Below are positions 25,467-33,722 of a DNA stretch of 64,000 bases, in pieces. Origin of the DNA: Pantoea cypripedii (GTDB taxonomy: Bacteria; Pseudomonadota; Gammaproteobacteria; Enterobacterales; Enterobacteriaceae); assembly GCF_002095535.1 (NCBI RefSeq), contig NZ_MLJI01000002.1, forward strand, positions 133,786 to 197,785, written 5' to 3'. Position 1 is the stretch's first letter; the number at the start of each line of letters is the position of its first letter. A program made the position numbers and the translations under genes. The notes below the pieces were generated by a model. The model made no database searches. It was not told the origin of the DNA and saw only the letters and a list, made by a program, of their open reading frames with translations.

Positions 25467-26465
25467 TTACTGCTCCAGCAGCCGGTCGGCGAAAGGATAA
25501 AGGGCCGGGGAACCGCCGCAATGCACGAAAGTGACGCGGGATCCCCGGGGAATACGCCCCTGTTCAACCAGCGACAGTAATCCGTGCATCGCTTTACCGG
25601 TGTAGACCGGATCGAGCAACACACCTTCCTGCTGTGCCAGCTGATAAATGGCGTCGATACCGCCCGCAGACGGGATACCGTAAGCTTCCCCCACGTAGCC
25701 GTCCTCTATCCAGATGTCTTCCGGTTGCCAGCGTTGCGGCCATTGCAGCAGATCGGCACAATCCTGCGCCATGCCTGAAATGCGTGGCTGGAACCACTCT
25801 GCTTTGGCACTGACGCTGATACCGATAACCTGCGTTTGCGGCCAGTAACGACGGGTGCCGACATGCAGCCCGGCGAGGGTGCCGCCAGAACCGGTGGGGG
25901 CAATGATAAAGTCCGGTGCCGGTTCGTCGCGTTCAGCCAGTTGTGCGCTGATTTCCTCGACCGCACGGACATAACCCAGTGCGCCGAGCGGTGTCGCACC
26001 GCCCAGCGGGATGATCATCGGCTTCTCACCGCGTGCGGTAGCCGCATCGGCGTGGGCCTGCATCGCCCCTTCAATCTGGGTGAAGTAGCCATCCGGGTCG
26101 AGAAACTGCACCTCGGCCCCAAATAGCTTGTCGAGCAGCAGATTGCCCTGCCAGCTGGCGGGGGGATTGCCACGCAGGACCAGCACCGGACGCATACCAA
26201 ACTTACGCGCCGCCGCTGCGACCATGCGGGCGTGGTTTGACTGATGTCCTCCGGTGGTGATCACTACGTTGACGCCCGCCTGGCAGGCTTCTGCCATCAG
26301 GTACTCCAGCTTGCGGACCTTATTGCCGCCGCCGCCGAAGCCGCTGTAATCATCGCGTTTGATCGTGAAAGAAATTCCCAACGCCTCCCCGAGCCGGGGT
26401 AGCGGCTCAAGCGGCGTTGGGAAAAACCCCAACGGAACGCGTTTAAACTCATCGACTGTCTTCAT
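25467..26465 (-). CDS. D-cysteine desulfhydrase/ACC deaminase family PLP enzyme
   Basis: 332 residues. The PLP lysine lies in GGGGNKVRKLEYLMAEA (about 50-65) and the phosphate-binding SNHARMVAAAA and TGSGGTLAGLHVG loops follow, as in DcyD and ACC deaminase. DcyD converts D-cysteine to pyruvate, sulfide and ammonia. The start at 26465 is within the end of the upstream M20 gene (17-nt overlap). The pairing with a rhodanese and a peptide importer suggests catabolism of an imported sulfur-containing amino acid conjugate, but ACC-like or other amino acid substrates are possible. Confidence 0.87.
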   Translation of the reverse strand: MKTVDEFKRVPLGFFPTPLEPLPRLGEALGISFTIKRDDYSGFGGGGNKVRKLEYLMAEACQAGVNVVITTGGHQSNHARMVAAAARKFGMRPVLVLRGNPPASWQGNLLLDKLFGAEVQFLDPDGYFTQIEGAMQAHADAATARGEKPMIIPLGGATPLGALGYVRAVEEISAQLAERDEPAPDFIIAPTGSGGTLAGLHVGTRRYWPQTQVIGISVSAKAEWFQPRISGMAQDCADLLQWPQRWQPEDIWIEDGYVGEAYGIPSAGGIDAIYQLAQQEGVLLDPVYTGKAMHGLLSLVEQGRIPRGSRVTFVHCGGSPALYPFADRLLEQ

Positions 26466-27876
26466 GGTTGTTACCTGTAATATTTTGTTTTGGTACTTCT
26501 CTGGTGTTTCCCTGGTGTGGCGCGACCCGGCCAAAGGCCGGATCATTGAATGCGGTGAGCCACAGGCTCAGTGACTGCTGGAAGCGTTCCAGCCCGGTCA
26601 GCGTGACAAACTCGTTCACGGCATGGGCGTTGCCGCCGTGGCCCAGCCCGCCAATCAGAAAGGCGGGCGCAATGGCGGCGAAGGCGTAGGCAGGGGCGCA
26701 GCCCGGCGCCCACGGCCAGATTTGTGGCTCCGCTCCCAGCGTCTGATAGCTGGCAATCAACTCATCAACGCCGCGTGCATGGCGGCGGAAGCGGGTACCG
26801 GGATAGCGATCCAATAACTCAAGCGTGGTGCCGGAGAGATCCGGTTGCGCGAGACGCTGCTGCGCGGCGCTAATCATCGCATCCTGATCAAAATCAGGCG
26901 GGATGCGGAAGGCCAGTTCGGCACTGGCGCAATAAGGGATGACCCCACGTCCGCCGGTGGGATCGCTGTGTAACTCGGCCAGCGTCAGCACTGCGCTGCC
27001 CAGCAGCGTTTGCAGGCAGGTGACGGTGTCACCTTCAATCATCAGGCGCTGACTGCGGCGAAAGCGTAATTCGTCATCAATACTGAATGACTGCGCCAGT
27101 GTGGTCAGCAACCCGGTAGCTTCTTCATCAGGTGCGATATAGCCGAGCACGCCGCTCTGGCTGGCGGGTGCGATGGCATCCAGCGCCTGCACCAGACGCC
27201 AGGCAGGGTTGGCAATCCAGCCAGCATTGCTGGCATGAATGGCAGAAGAAGGTCCACCCCAGTCACCACCGGTAACGCTTAAGCGTCCGTTAGCGAGACC
27301 GGTAAAGCCAAGATAGACGCGGGGCGCGCCGCCACCATATTCACAAAGTGACGGAAACAACACCGCCTCTGCAGGCGAAACGGGACAGGGTTGTTGCGCG
27401 AGGTAACGCCGCAGCGTGCCACTGCCGATTTCCTCTTCACCTTCCAGCAGGATTTCCAGGTTGAAAGCGAGTTGCTGGTCCTGCAACAGTTCGCGCAGCA
27501 GGATCAGCATTGCCGCGACCGGCCCCTTGTTATTCTCAGCACCGCGTCCGACAAAGACATCGCCCAGCTCGTCCCAGTGGCAAACGCCACCCGTGAACGG
27601 CGGTACATCCCAGCCTGCGTCATCGGCAGGCATCACGTCGTACATGTTGTAGAGCACCACGGTTTTGCTGGCACCGGTATCGATGCGCACATGTACCACG
27701 GGTGGGGTGTCGGCGGGTTGTGTGTTAACCGGATAGATGGCCGTTGCGTGCAGCTGCTCCACCATCCAGCTTTCCAGCCATGCGGCAAGACCGCGCTGTG
27801 CCGCAAGCTGACCCGCCACGCTTGGCCAGCACGTTAACTCACTCAGCAGGTCTAAAGTGGCGGCAAGTCGGCTCAC
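26449..27876 (-). CDS. M20 family metallopeptidase (dipeptidase-like)
   Basis: 475 residues from a GTG that overlaps the permease stop (GTGA). The M20 catalytic blocks are present but modified: YNMYDVMP, where the usual first His of HYDVVP is Met, GRGAENNKGP instead of GRGADDNKG, and LEGEEEIGS with the catalytic Glu pair. The dimerisation domain occupies about 190-310. Members cleave dipeptides or N-acyl amino acids. It directly follows the peptide-type permeases, so it most likely processes the imported compound. Confidence 0.87.
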   Translation of the reverse strand: MSRLAATLDLLSELTCWPSVAGQLAAQRGLAAWLESWMVEQLHATAIYPVNTQPADTPPVVHVRIDTGASKTVVLYNMYDVMPADDAGWDVPPFTGGVCHWDELGDVFVGRGAENNKGPVAAMLILLRELLQDQQLAFNLEILLEGEEEIGSGTLRRYLAQQPCPVSPAEAVLFPSLCEYGGGAPRVYLGFTGLANGRLSVTGGDWGGPSSAIHASNAGWIANPAWRLVQALDAIAPASQSGVLGYIAPDEEATGLLTTLAQSFSIDDELRFRRSQRLMIEGDTVTCLQTLLGSAVLTLAELHSDPTGGRGVIPYCASAELAFRIPPDFDQDAMISAAQQRLAQPDLSGTTLELLDRYPGTRFRRHARGVDELIASYQTLGAEPQIWPWAPGCAPAYAFAAIAPAFLIGGLGHGGNAHAVNEFVTLTGLERFQQSLSLWLTAFNDPAFGRVAPHQGNTREVPKQNITGNNHEDSR

Positions 27877-28787
27877 AGACGGATCCTCGGGTTAAGCACC
27901 AGATACAGCAGGTCGATCAGCAAATTGATCACCACAAACACCAGCGCGGCCAGCAGCACGATGGCCTGTACCAGCGGGAAGTCGCGGTTCTGAATCGCCT
28001 GAATCGCCAGACGACCGATCCCCGGCCAGGCAAAGATAATTTCTGTCACCAGCGCACCGCCAAGTAGCGAGGCAAAATACATGCCCTGCACGGTAATCAC
28101 CGGAATCAGCGCATTACGCAACCCATGCCGTACCACGATGCGCCAGGCGCTCAGCCCTTTGGCCCGCGCGGTACGGATATAATCCTGTTGCAGCACATCC
28201 AGCAGACTGGCGCGGGTCAGACGCGCGACGGCGCTCATATAAAACGCTCCCAGGCTGATGGCGGGCATAATCAGCGCGGCAAAACTGCCGTAGCCACTGG
28301 ATGGCAGCCATTGCAGATGGAGGCTGAAGAATAAAATCATCAGCAGCCCCAGCCAGAACACCGGCACGGCCTGGCCGCTAAAGGCCACCAGGCGGCAAAG
28401 CAAATCCCAGAAGCTGTGTGGTCGCAGGGCGCTGACGATGCCCAGCAGCAGACCGAGTAACGAACTCCAGGCCAGTGCACTGACAGCCAGCAGGGCGGTG
28501 GCGGGCAACCGCTCGCCAATCAGCGCCAGTACCGGCTGGCTGTAGCGCAGCGATTCACCGAAATCACCCTGAAGCACACCGCTCAGGTAATGACCGTACT
28601 GCCACAGCAGCGGACGATCGAAGCCCATGCTGTGACGAAAGTTAGCGATTTCCTGCTGGCTGGAACCCGGCGGCATCATCAACGCTGCCGGATCGCCGGT
28701 AAGATGCAGGCTGAAGAAAATCAGCAGCGATACCCCCAGCAACACCAGCACCGACTGACCGAGGCGGTTGATTAAAATGTTCAGCAT
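27873..28787 (-). CDS. Peptide-type ABC transporter permease (DppB-like)
   Basis: 304 residues, six hydrophobic segments. The N-terminal helix MLNILINRLGQSVLVLLGV with the following SLHLTGDPAALMMP and the EAA loop ARAKGLSAWRIVVRHGLRNALIP near 195-217 are hallmarks of DppB/OppB/GsiC. The start at 28787 lies just after the stop of the partner permease. An upstream extension in frame has no membrane signature and was not used. Confidence 0.92.
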   Translation of the reverse strand: MLNILINRLGQSVLVLLGVSLLIFFSLHLTGDPAALMMPPGSSQQEIANFRHSMGFDRPLLWQYGHYLSGVLQGDFGESLRYSQPVLALIGERLPATALLAVSALAWSSLLGLLLGIVSALRPHSFWDLLCRLVAFSGQAVPVFWLGLLMILFFSLHLQWLPSSGYGSFAALIMPAISLGAFYMSAVARLTRASLLDVLQQDYIRTARAKGLSAWRIVVRHGLRNALIPVITVQGMYFASLLGGALVTEIIFAWPGIGRLAIQAIQNRDFPLVQAIVLLAALVFVVINLLIDLLYLVLNPRIRL

Positions 28788-28788
28788 T

Positions 28789-29637
28789 TTAGTCAAGCCT
28801 CGTGTGGGTGCGGCGCAGCAACGCATCACCCAGCAGGTTACAGCCAATCACCAGTGCGGCAATCACCAGGCCGGGATACAACACCAGCCATTGCGCCAGC
28901 AACATATAGGAGCGGCCTTCGCCAATCAGATTACCCAGCGTGGGAGTCGGCGGCTGAATACCCATGCCGAGAAAACCGACCGACGCTTCCAGCACAATCA
29001 GACGCGGAATATCCAGTGTCAGCAGCACCACCAGCGGGGTGAGCAGGTTAGGGAGAATATGGCGCAGCAGGATGCGCAGCGGCGAGAACCCCATTGCCTT
29101 CGCCGCCTGGATGTACTCCAGCTCGCGAATTTCCAGCGTTTTGGCACGGGCCACGCGCGCATAAATCGCCCAGCTGGTCACTCCCATGATCACGATGATG
29201 TTGGTGGTGGAGGTTCCCATCAGGGCAATCACCAGCAAAATCAGCAAGATAAAGGGGACTGCCAACTGAATATCAATCAGGCGCATAATCAGGGCATCGA
29301 CCCAGCCACCGGCATAACCGGCAATCATGCCCAGCGCGACACCCGCCACGGCCCCAATAGCGGCAGCCAGCATCACCACCATCAGTGACAGGCGGGTGCC
29401 TGCCAGAATACGCGATAACAGATCGCGTCCTAACTGATCGGTCCCCAGCCAGTGGCCGGGACTACCGGGTGGCAGAAACATATCGGCCAGCTGATTGGTT
29501 AAGGGATCAGGCAGCGGTAGCCAGGGGGAAATCAACGCAGCCACAATCACCACGATCAGCAGCAGGCTGCCGATCACGGCGTCACCGTAAAAAATACGGC
29601 GTGGGCGACGTTGTAAGGCTGCCGCTGGCGTAATCAT
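28789..29637 (-). CDS. Peptide-type ABC transporter permease (DppC-like)
   Basis: 282 residues with the DppC N-terminal arrangement: a first helix (about 20-42), then the LTNQLADMFLPPGSPGHWLGTDQLGRDLLSR domain before the channel helices. The EAA loop is AAKAMGFSPLRILLRHILPN near 178-197. Its start overlaps the stop of the binding protein gene (ATGA at 29634-29637). Confidence 0.92.
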   Translation of the reverse strand: MITPAAALQRRPRRIFYGDAVIGSLLLIVVIVAALISPWLPLPDPLTNQLADMFLPPGSPGHWLGTDQLGRDLLSRILAGTRLSLMVVMLAAAIGAVAGVALGMIAGYAGGWVDALIMRLIDIQLAVPFILLILLVIALMGTSTTNIIVIMGVTSWAIYARVARAKTLEIRELEYIQAAKAMGFSPLRILLRHILPNLLTPLVVLLTLDIPRLIVLEASVGFLGMGIQPPTPTLGNLIGEGRSYMLLAQWLVLYPGLVIAALVIGCNLLGDALLRRTHTRLD

Positions 29638-31136
29638 TTCAGCCTCAAATCGTACAGCGGGATACGCGCATCGACGCGCCCTTTGAACGTCAGCTTATCG
29701 CTGTGCGCATACAGGGTGTCTTCACGATAGAGCGGAATCAGTGGCTGCTGCTCAGCGACACGCTGCTGAATCTGCTCAAGCAGTTTTTTGCGTTTATCGG
29801 CATCAACCGTCTGGCGGCTCTGATCCAGCAGCTTATCCAGCTCAGGATCGTTAACTGTGGAGTAGGGTTCGCCGCTGTGCAGAATCGGGAACAGCGCGGC
29901 ATCGGCGTCCAGCGTCTGGGTCGAACCCCAGGCCAGCATATACATCGGTGCCTGTTTCTGTGCCGCGACCTGCTGGGTATAGACCGACCACTCAGGCACT
30001 TCCAGCTGTGCTTTTACGCCAATGGCACTGAGATCCTGCACGATGGCCTGCGCCACATCCGCGCTGGCGATATAGCGCCGCGGAGCCTGGAAGCGCAGGG
30101 TAAAGCCATCTGGATACCCCGCCTGCGCCAGCAGCGATTTGGCTTTCGCCACATCCTGCACCGTGGCCGGAACGGCCAGATAACCAAAGTCATTGGCACC
30201 GGCCATGGTGCCGGTTGGTGTGCCGTAACCGTGCAGCAGCTGCTGGGTGTAAGCCTGACGATTTAGCGCCAGCGACAGCGCCTGACGCACGCGGACGTCG
30301 TTAAGCGGTTTTTCGCTGTCTTTCAGACCCAGATAGATGGTCAGCCCGCCGCCTTTTACCTGCTCAAGCTGCACGCCAGGACGGTTTTTCAGTGCCGGGA
30401 CCAGGTCAGCCGGAACGCTTTCCACCAGCTGCACTTCACCGGTCAGCAGCGCGGTAATGCGCGAGGTCGCTTCCGGAATCGGACGCCAGGTGACGCGATC
30501 AATCGAGGGTTTGCCACGCCAGTACGCATCGTTGGCGACCATCACCACTTTCTCATCCGGGATGAAGGTATCGAGCTTATAGGCACCGCTGCCTACCGGT
30601 TTGCGCGCAAACTCGCTGGCACCGACTTTTTTCACGTAGGCTGGCGGAACAATATAGGCTGGATAACGGCTCATACGCGTTGGCAGCAGCGGATCGGGGC
30701 CGTTAGTATGGATCAGCACCTGATAATCGTTGACCACTTCGACCGACTTGATGGTGCGAATGTAAGATATGGTCGGAGCATGGTTTGCCGGATCCAGAAT
30801 ACGGTCGATGGAAAATTTAACCGCCTCAGCATTCACCGGTTCACCATCGGTAAAATTCACCCCTTTGCGCAGGTTAAATTGCCAGGTGGTGTCGTTGATG
30901 GCTTTCCAGTCGGTTGCCAGACCGGGTTGCAGCGACATGTCGTCGGCACGGCGGACCAGGGTATCGAAGATGTTATCCACGAGAGTGGCGGCTTCTTTAA
31001 GAAAGCCGGGGTCCATCGCCGTCGCCGATGCAGGCTGGGCAATGGTCAGTTCTGCCGCCTGCAGAGTGGTGGGCAACAGGGCAAACAACAATGCTGTAGT
31101 AGCAAACTTCACTGCAGGTAGTCTCATAAACTTCAT
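29634..31136 (-). CDS. ABC transporter substrate-binding protein, family 5 (peptide/nickel type)
   Basis: About 500 residues with a Sec signal peptide (LPAVKFATTALLFALLPTT, cleaved near LQA). The SBP_bac_5 signature is seen in TWQFNLRKGVNFTDGEPVNAEAVKFSIDR near 90-118, and WRPIPEATSRITALLTGEVQL. It captures oligopeptides, dipeptides or related metabolites in the periplasm for the two permeases downstream. ATG codons at 31148, 31136 and 31127 are all in frame; 31136 follows TTTTGGG and 31127 follows GGGATGAAG, so the exact start is uncertain. Divergent from a GntR gene. Confidence 0.9.
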   Translation of the reverse strand: MKFMRLPAVKFATTALLFALLPTTLQAAELTIAQPASATAMDPGFLKEAATLVDNIFDTLVRRADDMSLQPGLATDWKAINDTTWQFNLRKGVNFTDGEPVNAEAVKFSIDRILDPANHAPTISYIRTIKSVEVVNDYQVLIHTNGPDPLLPTRMSRYPAYIVPPAYVKKVGASEFARKPVGSGAYKLDTFIPDEKVVMVANDAYWRGKPSIDRVTWRPIPEATSRITALLTGEVQLVESVPADLVPALKNRPGVQLEQVKGGGLTIYLGLKDSEKPLNDVRVRQALSLALNRQAYTQQLLHGYGTPTGTMAGANDFGYLAVPATVQDVAKAKSLLAQAGYPDGFTLRFQAPRRYIASADVAQAIVQDLSAIGVKAQLEVPEWSVYTQQVAAQKQAPMYMLAWGSTQTLDADAALFPILHSGEPYSTVNDPELDKLLDQSRQTVDADKRKKLLEQIQQRVAEQQPLIPLYREDTLYAHSDKLTFKGRVDARIPLYDLRLK

Positions 31137-31210
31137 CCCAAAATGCATTCGGTAACGTAGTGAAAAGAGTGGTGCTGCCAGGAATCTGTGCTTCGCTTGT
31201 TTTGTAATAC

Positions 31211-31222
31211 ATGATATATCCT
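31211..31222. promoter_or_regulatory. Candidate operator between the peptide transporter and its GntR gene
   Basis: ATGATATATCCT matches 11 of 12 bases of the palindrome AGGATATATCCT found upstream of the fused ATPase at 20869. It lies in the 158-bp divergent region, suited to control by the GntR product. Confidence 0.45.
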
Positions 31223-31294
31223 ATAGCGAGCATTGATGGCAACAAAACATTTAAACTTCTTACCATTTGCACAATCCGGGAAAGGACAAAACGC

Positions 31295-31951
31295 ATGATT
31301 GAAATGGAAAAAGCACAGCGATTGAGTCTGACCGCCCAGGTTGAAGCCACGCTGCGTAGCGCCCTGATTGTCGGCAAACTGAAGCCCGGCGCCCGCCTTG
31401 TGACCCGTGATCTCGCTGCACAACTGGGGACCAGCATCACTCCGGTACGTGAGGCATTGCTACGCCTGGTTTCTGCTGGTGCGTTGAATGCCACCCCGGC
31501 CGCGGCTTTTCTGGTCCCGGAAATGCCGTTATCGCGTTATCAGGAAATCACGCTGATACGTAAGCAACTGGAAGGGTTGGCGGTGAAGATGGCGGTGCCA
31601 AATATCAACAAAAAACAGCTCACCGAACTGAAAAAACTCTGTAATCGCTTTATGCAGGCCAAGCTGAACGGAGAAGTGGAGGCCGCGCTGGAGGCAAACC
31701 GTGCTTTCCGTTTTACCTTGTATGGTTACGCGCAAATGCCGACGCTGGTGGCGTTGATTGAACAGCTGTGGGTGCAGATTGGTCCCTGCCTGAATTACCT
31801 TTATCCGCAATCAACCGAAATGGTGAAAGGCCACAACTACGATCGTCTGCTGGAGGCGATACAGTCGCAGGATGTTGCGGTTGCTGAACAGGTGGTGTTA
31901 AAGGCGATCGATGATGGTACGGCGATTTTGCTGAAGAAGTATTTTGTCTGA
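31295..31951 (+). CDS. GntR family (FCD subfamily) transcriptional regulator
   Basis: 218 residues from the ATG at 31295 (AAAGGA upstream). The winged helix covers about 8-75 with TLRSALIVGKLKPGARLVTRDLAAQLGTS and ITPVREALLRLVSAGAL; the FCD domain follows, with RKQLEGLAVKMAV and the late KGHNYDRLLEAIQSQD segment. It is divergent from the peptide-transporter operon and probably regulates it. The A/T-rich palindrome shared with the distant ATPase gene is a candidate binding site. Confidence 0.88.
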   Translation: MIEMEKAQRLSLTAQVEATLRSALIVGKLKPGARLVTRDLAAQLGTSITPVREALLRLVSAGALNATPAAAFLVPEMPLSRYQEITLIRKQLEGLAVKMAVPNINKKQLTELKKLCNRFMQAKLNGEVEAALEANRAFRFTLYGYAQMPTLVALIEQLWVQIGPCLNYLYPQSTEMVKGHNYDRLLEAIQSQDVAVAEQVVLKAIDDGTAILLKKYFV

Positions 31952-32256
31952 GTACTTAGCCACAAATTTAAAAAAGACTCACCTCTCCAGAATCTTAAAG
32001 CCGTTTTTTATGCGGTGATGTTCAGGACGCGCAGCCTGACATGACCCCTGAATCGTAAACGGTATCATCAATGGGTCCTTTTCAGACCGTTTTCCTGCCT
32101 GCATGTGCGTTCTGCCCGACCGGGCATCTCCCCTGATCACGTTTTTAAGAATGTTCCTGGAATTAATCAGATCCAGTTAAAAATATTGAAACATAAATAC
32201 GTTAAGGTTACTTATTAATCACGAAAATTATCTCAAACCTCCTGAGGGAATATAAA
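31952..32256. other. Intergenic region upstream of hcp
   Basis: 305 bp without a convincing gene. AAACGGT (32057-32063) and ACCGTTT (32086-32092) could form a weak hairpin followed by TTTT. The part after 32150 is strongly A/T-rich and may hold the hcp promoter, and the hcp ribosome site CCTGAGGGAA is at about 32241-32250. Confidence 0.4.
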
Positions 32257-32739
32257 ATGGCAATAGATACTTTTTTAAAGGTTGAAGGTGTAACCGGCGA
32301 ATCAAATGATTCAAATCATAAAAACTGGACAGATGTAATGTCATTTACCTGGGGCGCATCCCAGCAAGGTAACATGGCGGTGGGCGGCGGCGGCGGGAGT
32401 GGTAAGGTCAATTACCGCGATTTGCAAATCCAGGCACTTATCGATAAATCCACACCCTCCATTTTAAAATTCTGTTCCAGCGGTAAGCACGTTAATAAAG
32501 TTGAAATTTCCATATGTAAAGCGGGCGGCTCTCAGGTGGAATATTCCCGTATCGTATTGGAAGAGGTGCTGGTGACGCTGGTCGAGTTTGCTGGTGTAGG
32601 TCACACCGACACGATTGTTGTTAACTATCGATTCCAGGCGGCGAAAGTGACTCTGCATTATTGGGAACAGACGGAACAAGGCACCAAAGGTGCTGAAACC
32701 CAATCCGGTTGGGATATAAAACAAAATAAAGAAATATAA
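32257..32739 (+). CDS. hcp: Type VI secretion Hcp tube protein
   Basis: 160 residues. The Hcp fold is recognisable from MAIDTFLKVEGVTGES, the DVMSFTWGASQQG segment and a central glycine-rich loop, LQIQALIDKSTPSILKFCSSGKH and the C-terminal VVNYRFQAAKVTLHYWEQ. Hcp forms hexameric rings that stack into the secreted tube and can carry small effectors in the lumen. This form resembles the Pseudomonas Hcp1 group more than E. coli Hcp. No other T6SS structural gene is in the window, so this is an orphan hcp that must depend on a machine encoded elsewhere. The next gene starts 20 bp downstream. Confidence 0.92.
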   Translation: MAIDTFLKVEGVTGESNDSNHKNWTDVMSFTWGASQQGNMAVGGGGGSGKVNYRDLQIQALIDKSTPSILKFCSSGKHVNKVEISICKAGGSQVEYSRIVLEEVLVTLVEFAGVGHTDTIVVNYRFQAAKVTLHYWEQTEQGTKGAETQSGWDIKQNKEI

Positions 32740-32759
32740 TTTAACCACGAGGAGATGCT

Positions 32760-33671
32760 ATGGCAGACCCAACGCTGGAAGTAGAGTCAGTATTAAAGGG
32801 TAGTCTGCTCAGTGAGGACGATCTGCGAATTATTCTCACTTTTGTTAATGAACTGGATAGCGAAACTCTGGCACAATTCGAAAGTGATACTGACTCCGGC
32901 ATCATGAACGAATTCATGAAGTTACAGCTTGCCAGTCAGCGCAGGATCGAACAGGAAGATTACGGCAGGACCCGGGATGAGGAGGAGAGCATAGGCCTGA
33001 GGAATATGGCTGGTAGCACACTGGATAATAATCAGGACGTTTTCCAGAATTATTCAACCTCCGTCAAGGGATACGGTGGCAACGTCTATGACGATACACA
33101 AAAAAGTAATTATTCCATGGCTGCCCAGGTTGTGTCTGTCATCGGTGCTTTCTCGGGAGCCGGTTCCCTTTTTGCTACAACGGCCGCCGCTCAGGCTGGC
33201 GAAGCACTGATGAGCAATATCTATGTGCGTTATACGCTGGGAGCCATTGGTGTGCTGGGAATTTCAGGCGGCTGCGCGCTGGCGGTACGCAACCTACTCT
33301 CTGATCGCCAGGTCGCAACGAATAAAAAACTGCTGGATGCCATGAAGAAAATGGCGAAAGCCAGAGTCAAGCTCACGACATTTTTTAATGAGACTCGCGT
33401 TAAAATACTCAAGGATGAAGAGAAGGCAAAGAAAAGTGCTTTACTCTATATGAACCGTCGGCCAGTTAATCTTGCTGGCGCAGGTAATGTTCAGGCGCGG
33501 ATGGAAAAGTTATTTTCTAATGTGTTATTAACCGACACTTCGCCACTGACGGCGAAGATATTGCTCAAAAGCAATGACTATTATGTCTCTTTGAACGATG
33601 ACAGTAATCATCCTACGACTATTTCCAAAGATGACCTGAAGCTGATGGGTGAAATTGCAGGGATGTTTTAA
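32760..33671 (+). CDS. Unknown protein coupled to hcp, candidate membrane-active T6SS effector
   Basis: 303 residues following hcp with a strong GAGGAG site. I recognise no named domain. Residues 1-115 are acidic and helical; two hydrophobic segments at about 120-145 and 157-178 (rich in Gly and Ala) form a possible hairpin; the rest is basic and helical (DAMKKMAKARVKLTTFF, KILKDEEKAKKS). No signal peptide. Proteins with a helical hairpin of this kind encoded directly after hcp are often pore-forming T6SS cargo. Against the toxin view, there is no small immunity gene downstream: a terminator and a convergent gene follow. It could instead be an effector against eukaryotic cells, or an Hcp chaperone. 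Confidence 0.65.
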   Translation: MADPTLEVESVLKGSLLSEDDLRIILTFVNELDSETLAQFESDTDSGIMNEFMKLQLASQRRIEQEDYGRTRDEEESIGLRNMAGSTLDNNQDVFQNYSTSVKGYGGNVYDDTQKSNYSMAAQVVSVIGAFSGAGSLFATTAAAQAGEALMSNIYVRYTLGAIGVLGISGGCALAVRNLLSDRQVATNKKLLDAMKKMAKARVKLTTFFNETRVKILKDEEKAKKSALLYMNRRPVNLAGAGNVQARMEKLFSNVLLTDTSPLTAKILLKSNDYYVSLNDDSNHPTTISKDDLKLMGEIAGMF

Positions 33672-33677
33672 ATCAGG

Positions 33678-33719
33678 TCAGAGGGCCAGGCGTTTGTTTT
33701 CGTACGGTTGGCCCTCTGA
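33678..33719. terminator. Bidirectional terminator hairpin
   Basis: TCAGAGGGCCA (33678-33688) and TGGCCCTCTGA (33709-33719) form a perfect 11-bp stem with a 20-nt loop containing TTTGTTTT. It separates the convergent hcp operon and digH. Confidence 0.7.
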
Positions 33720-33722
33720 TCG

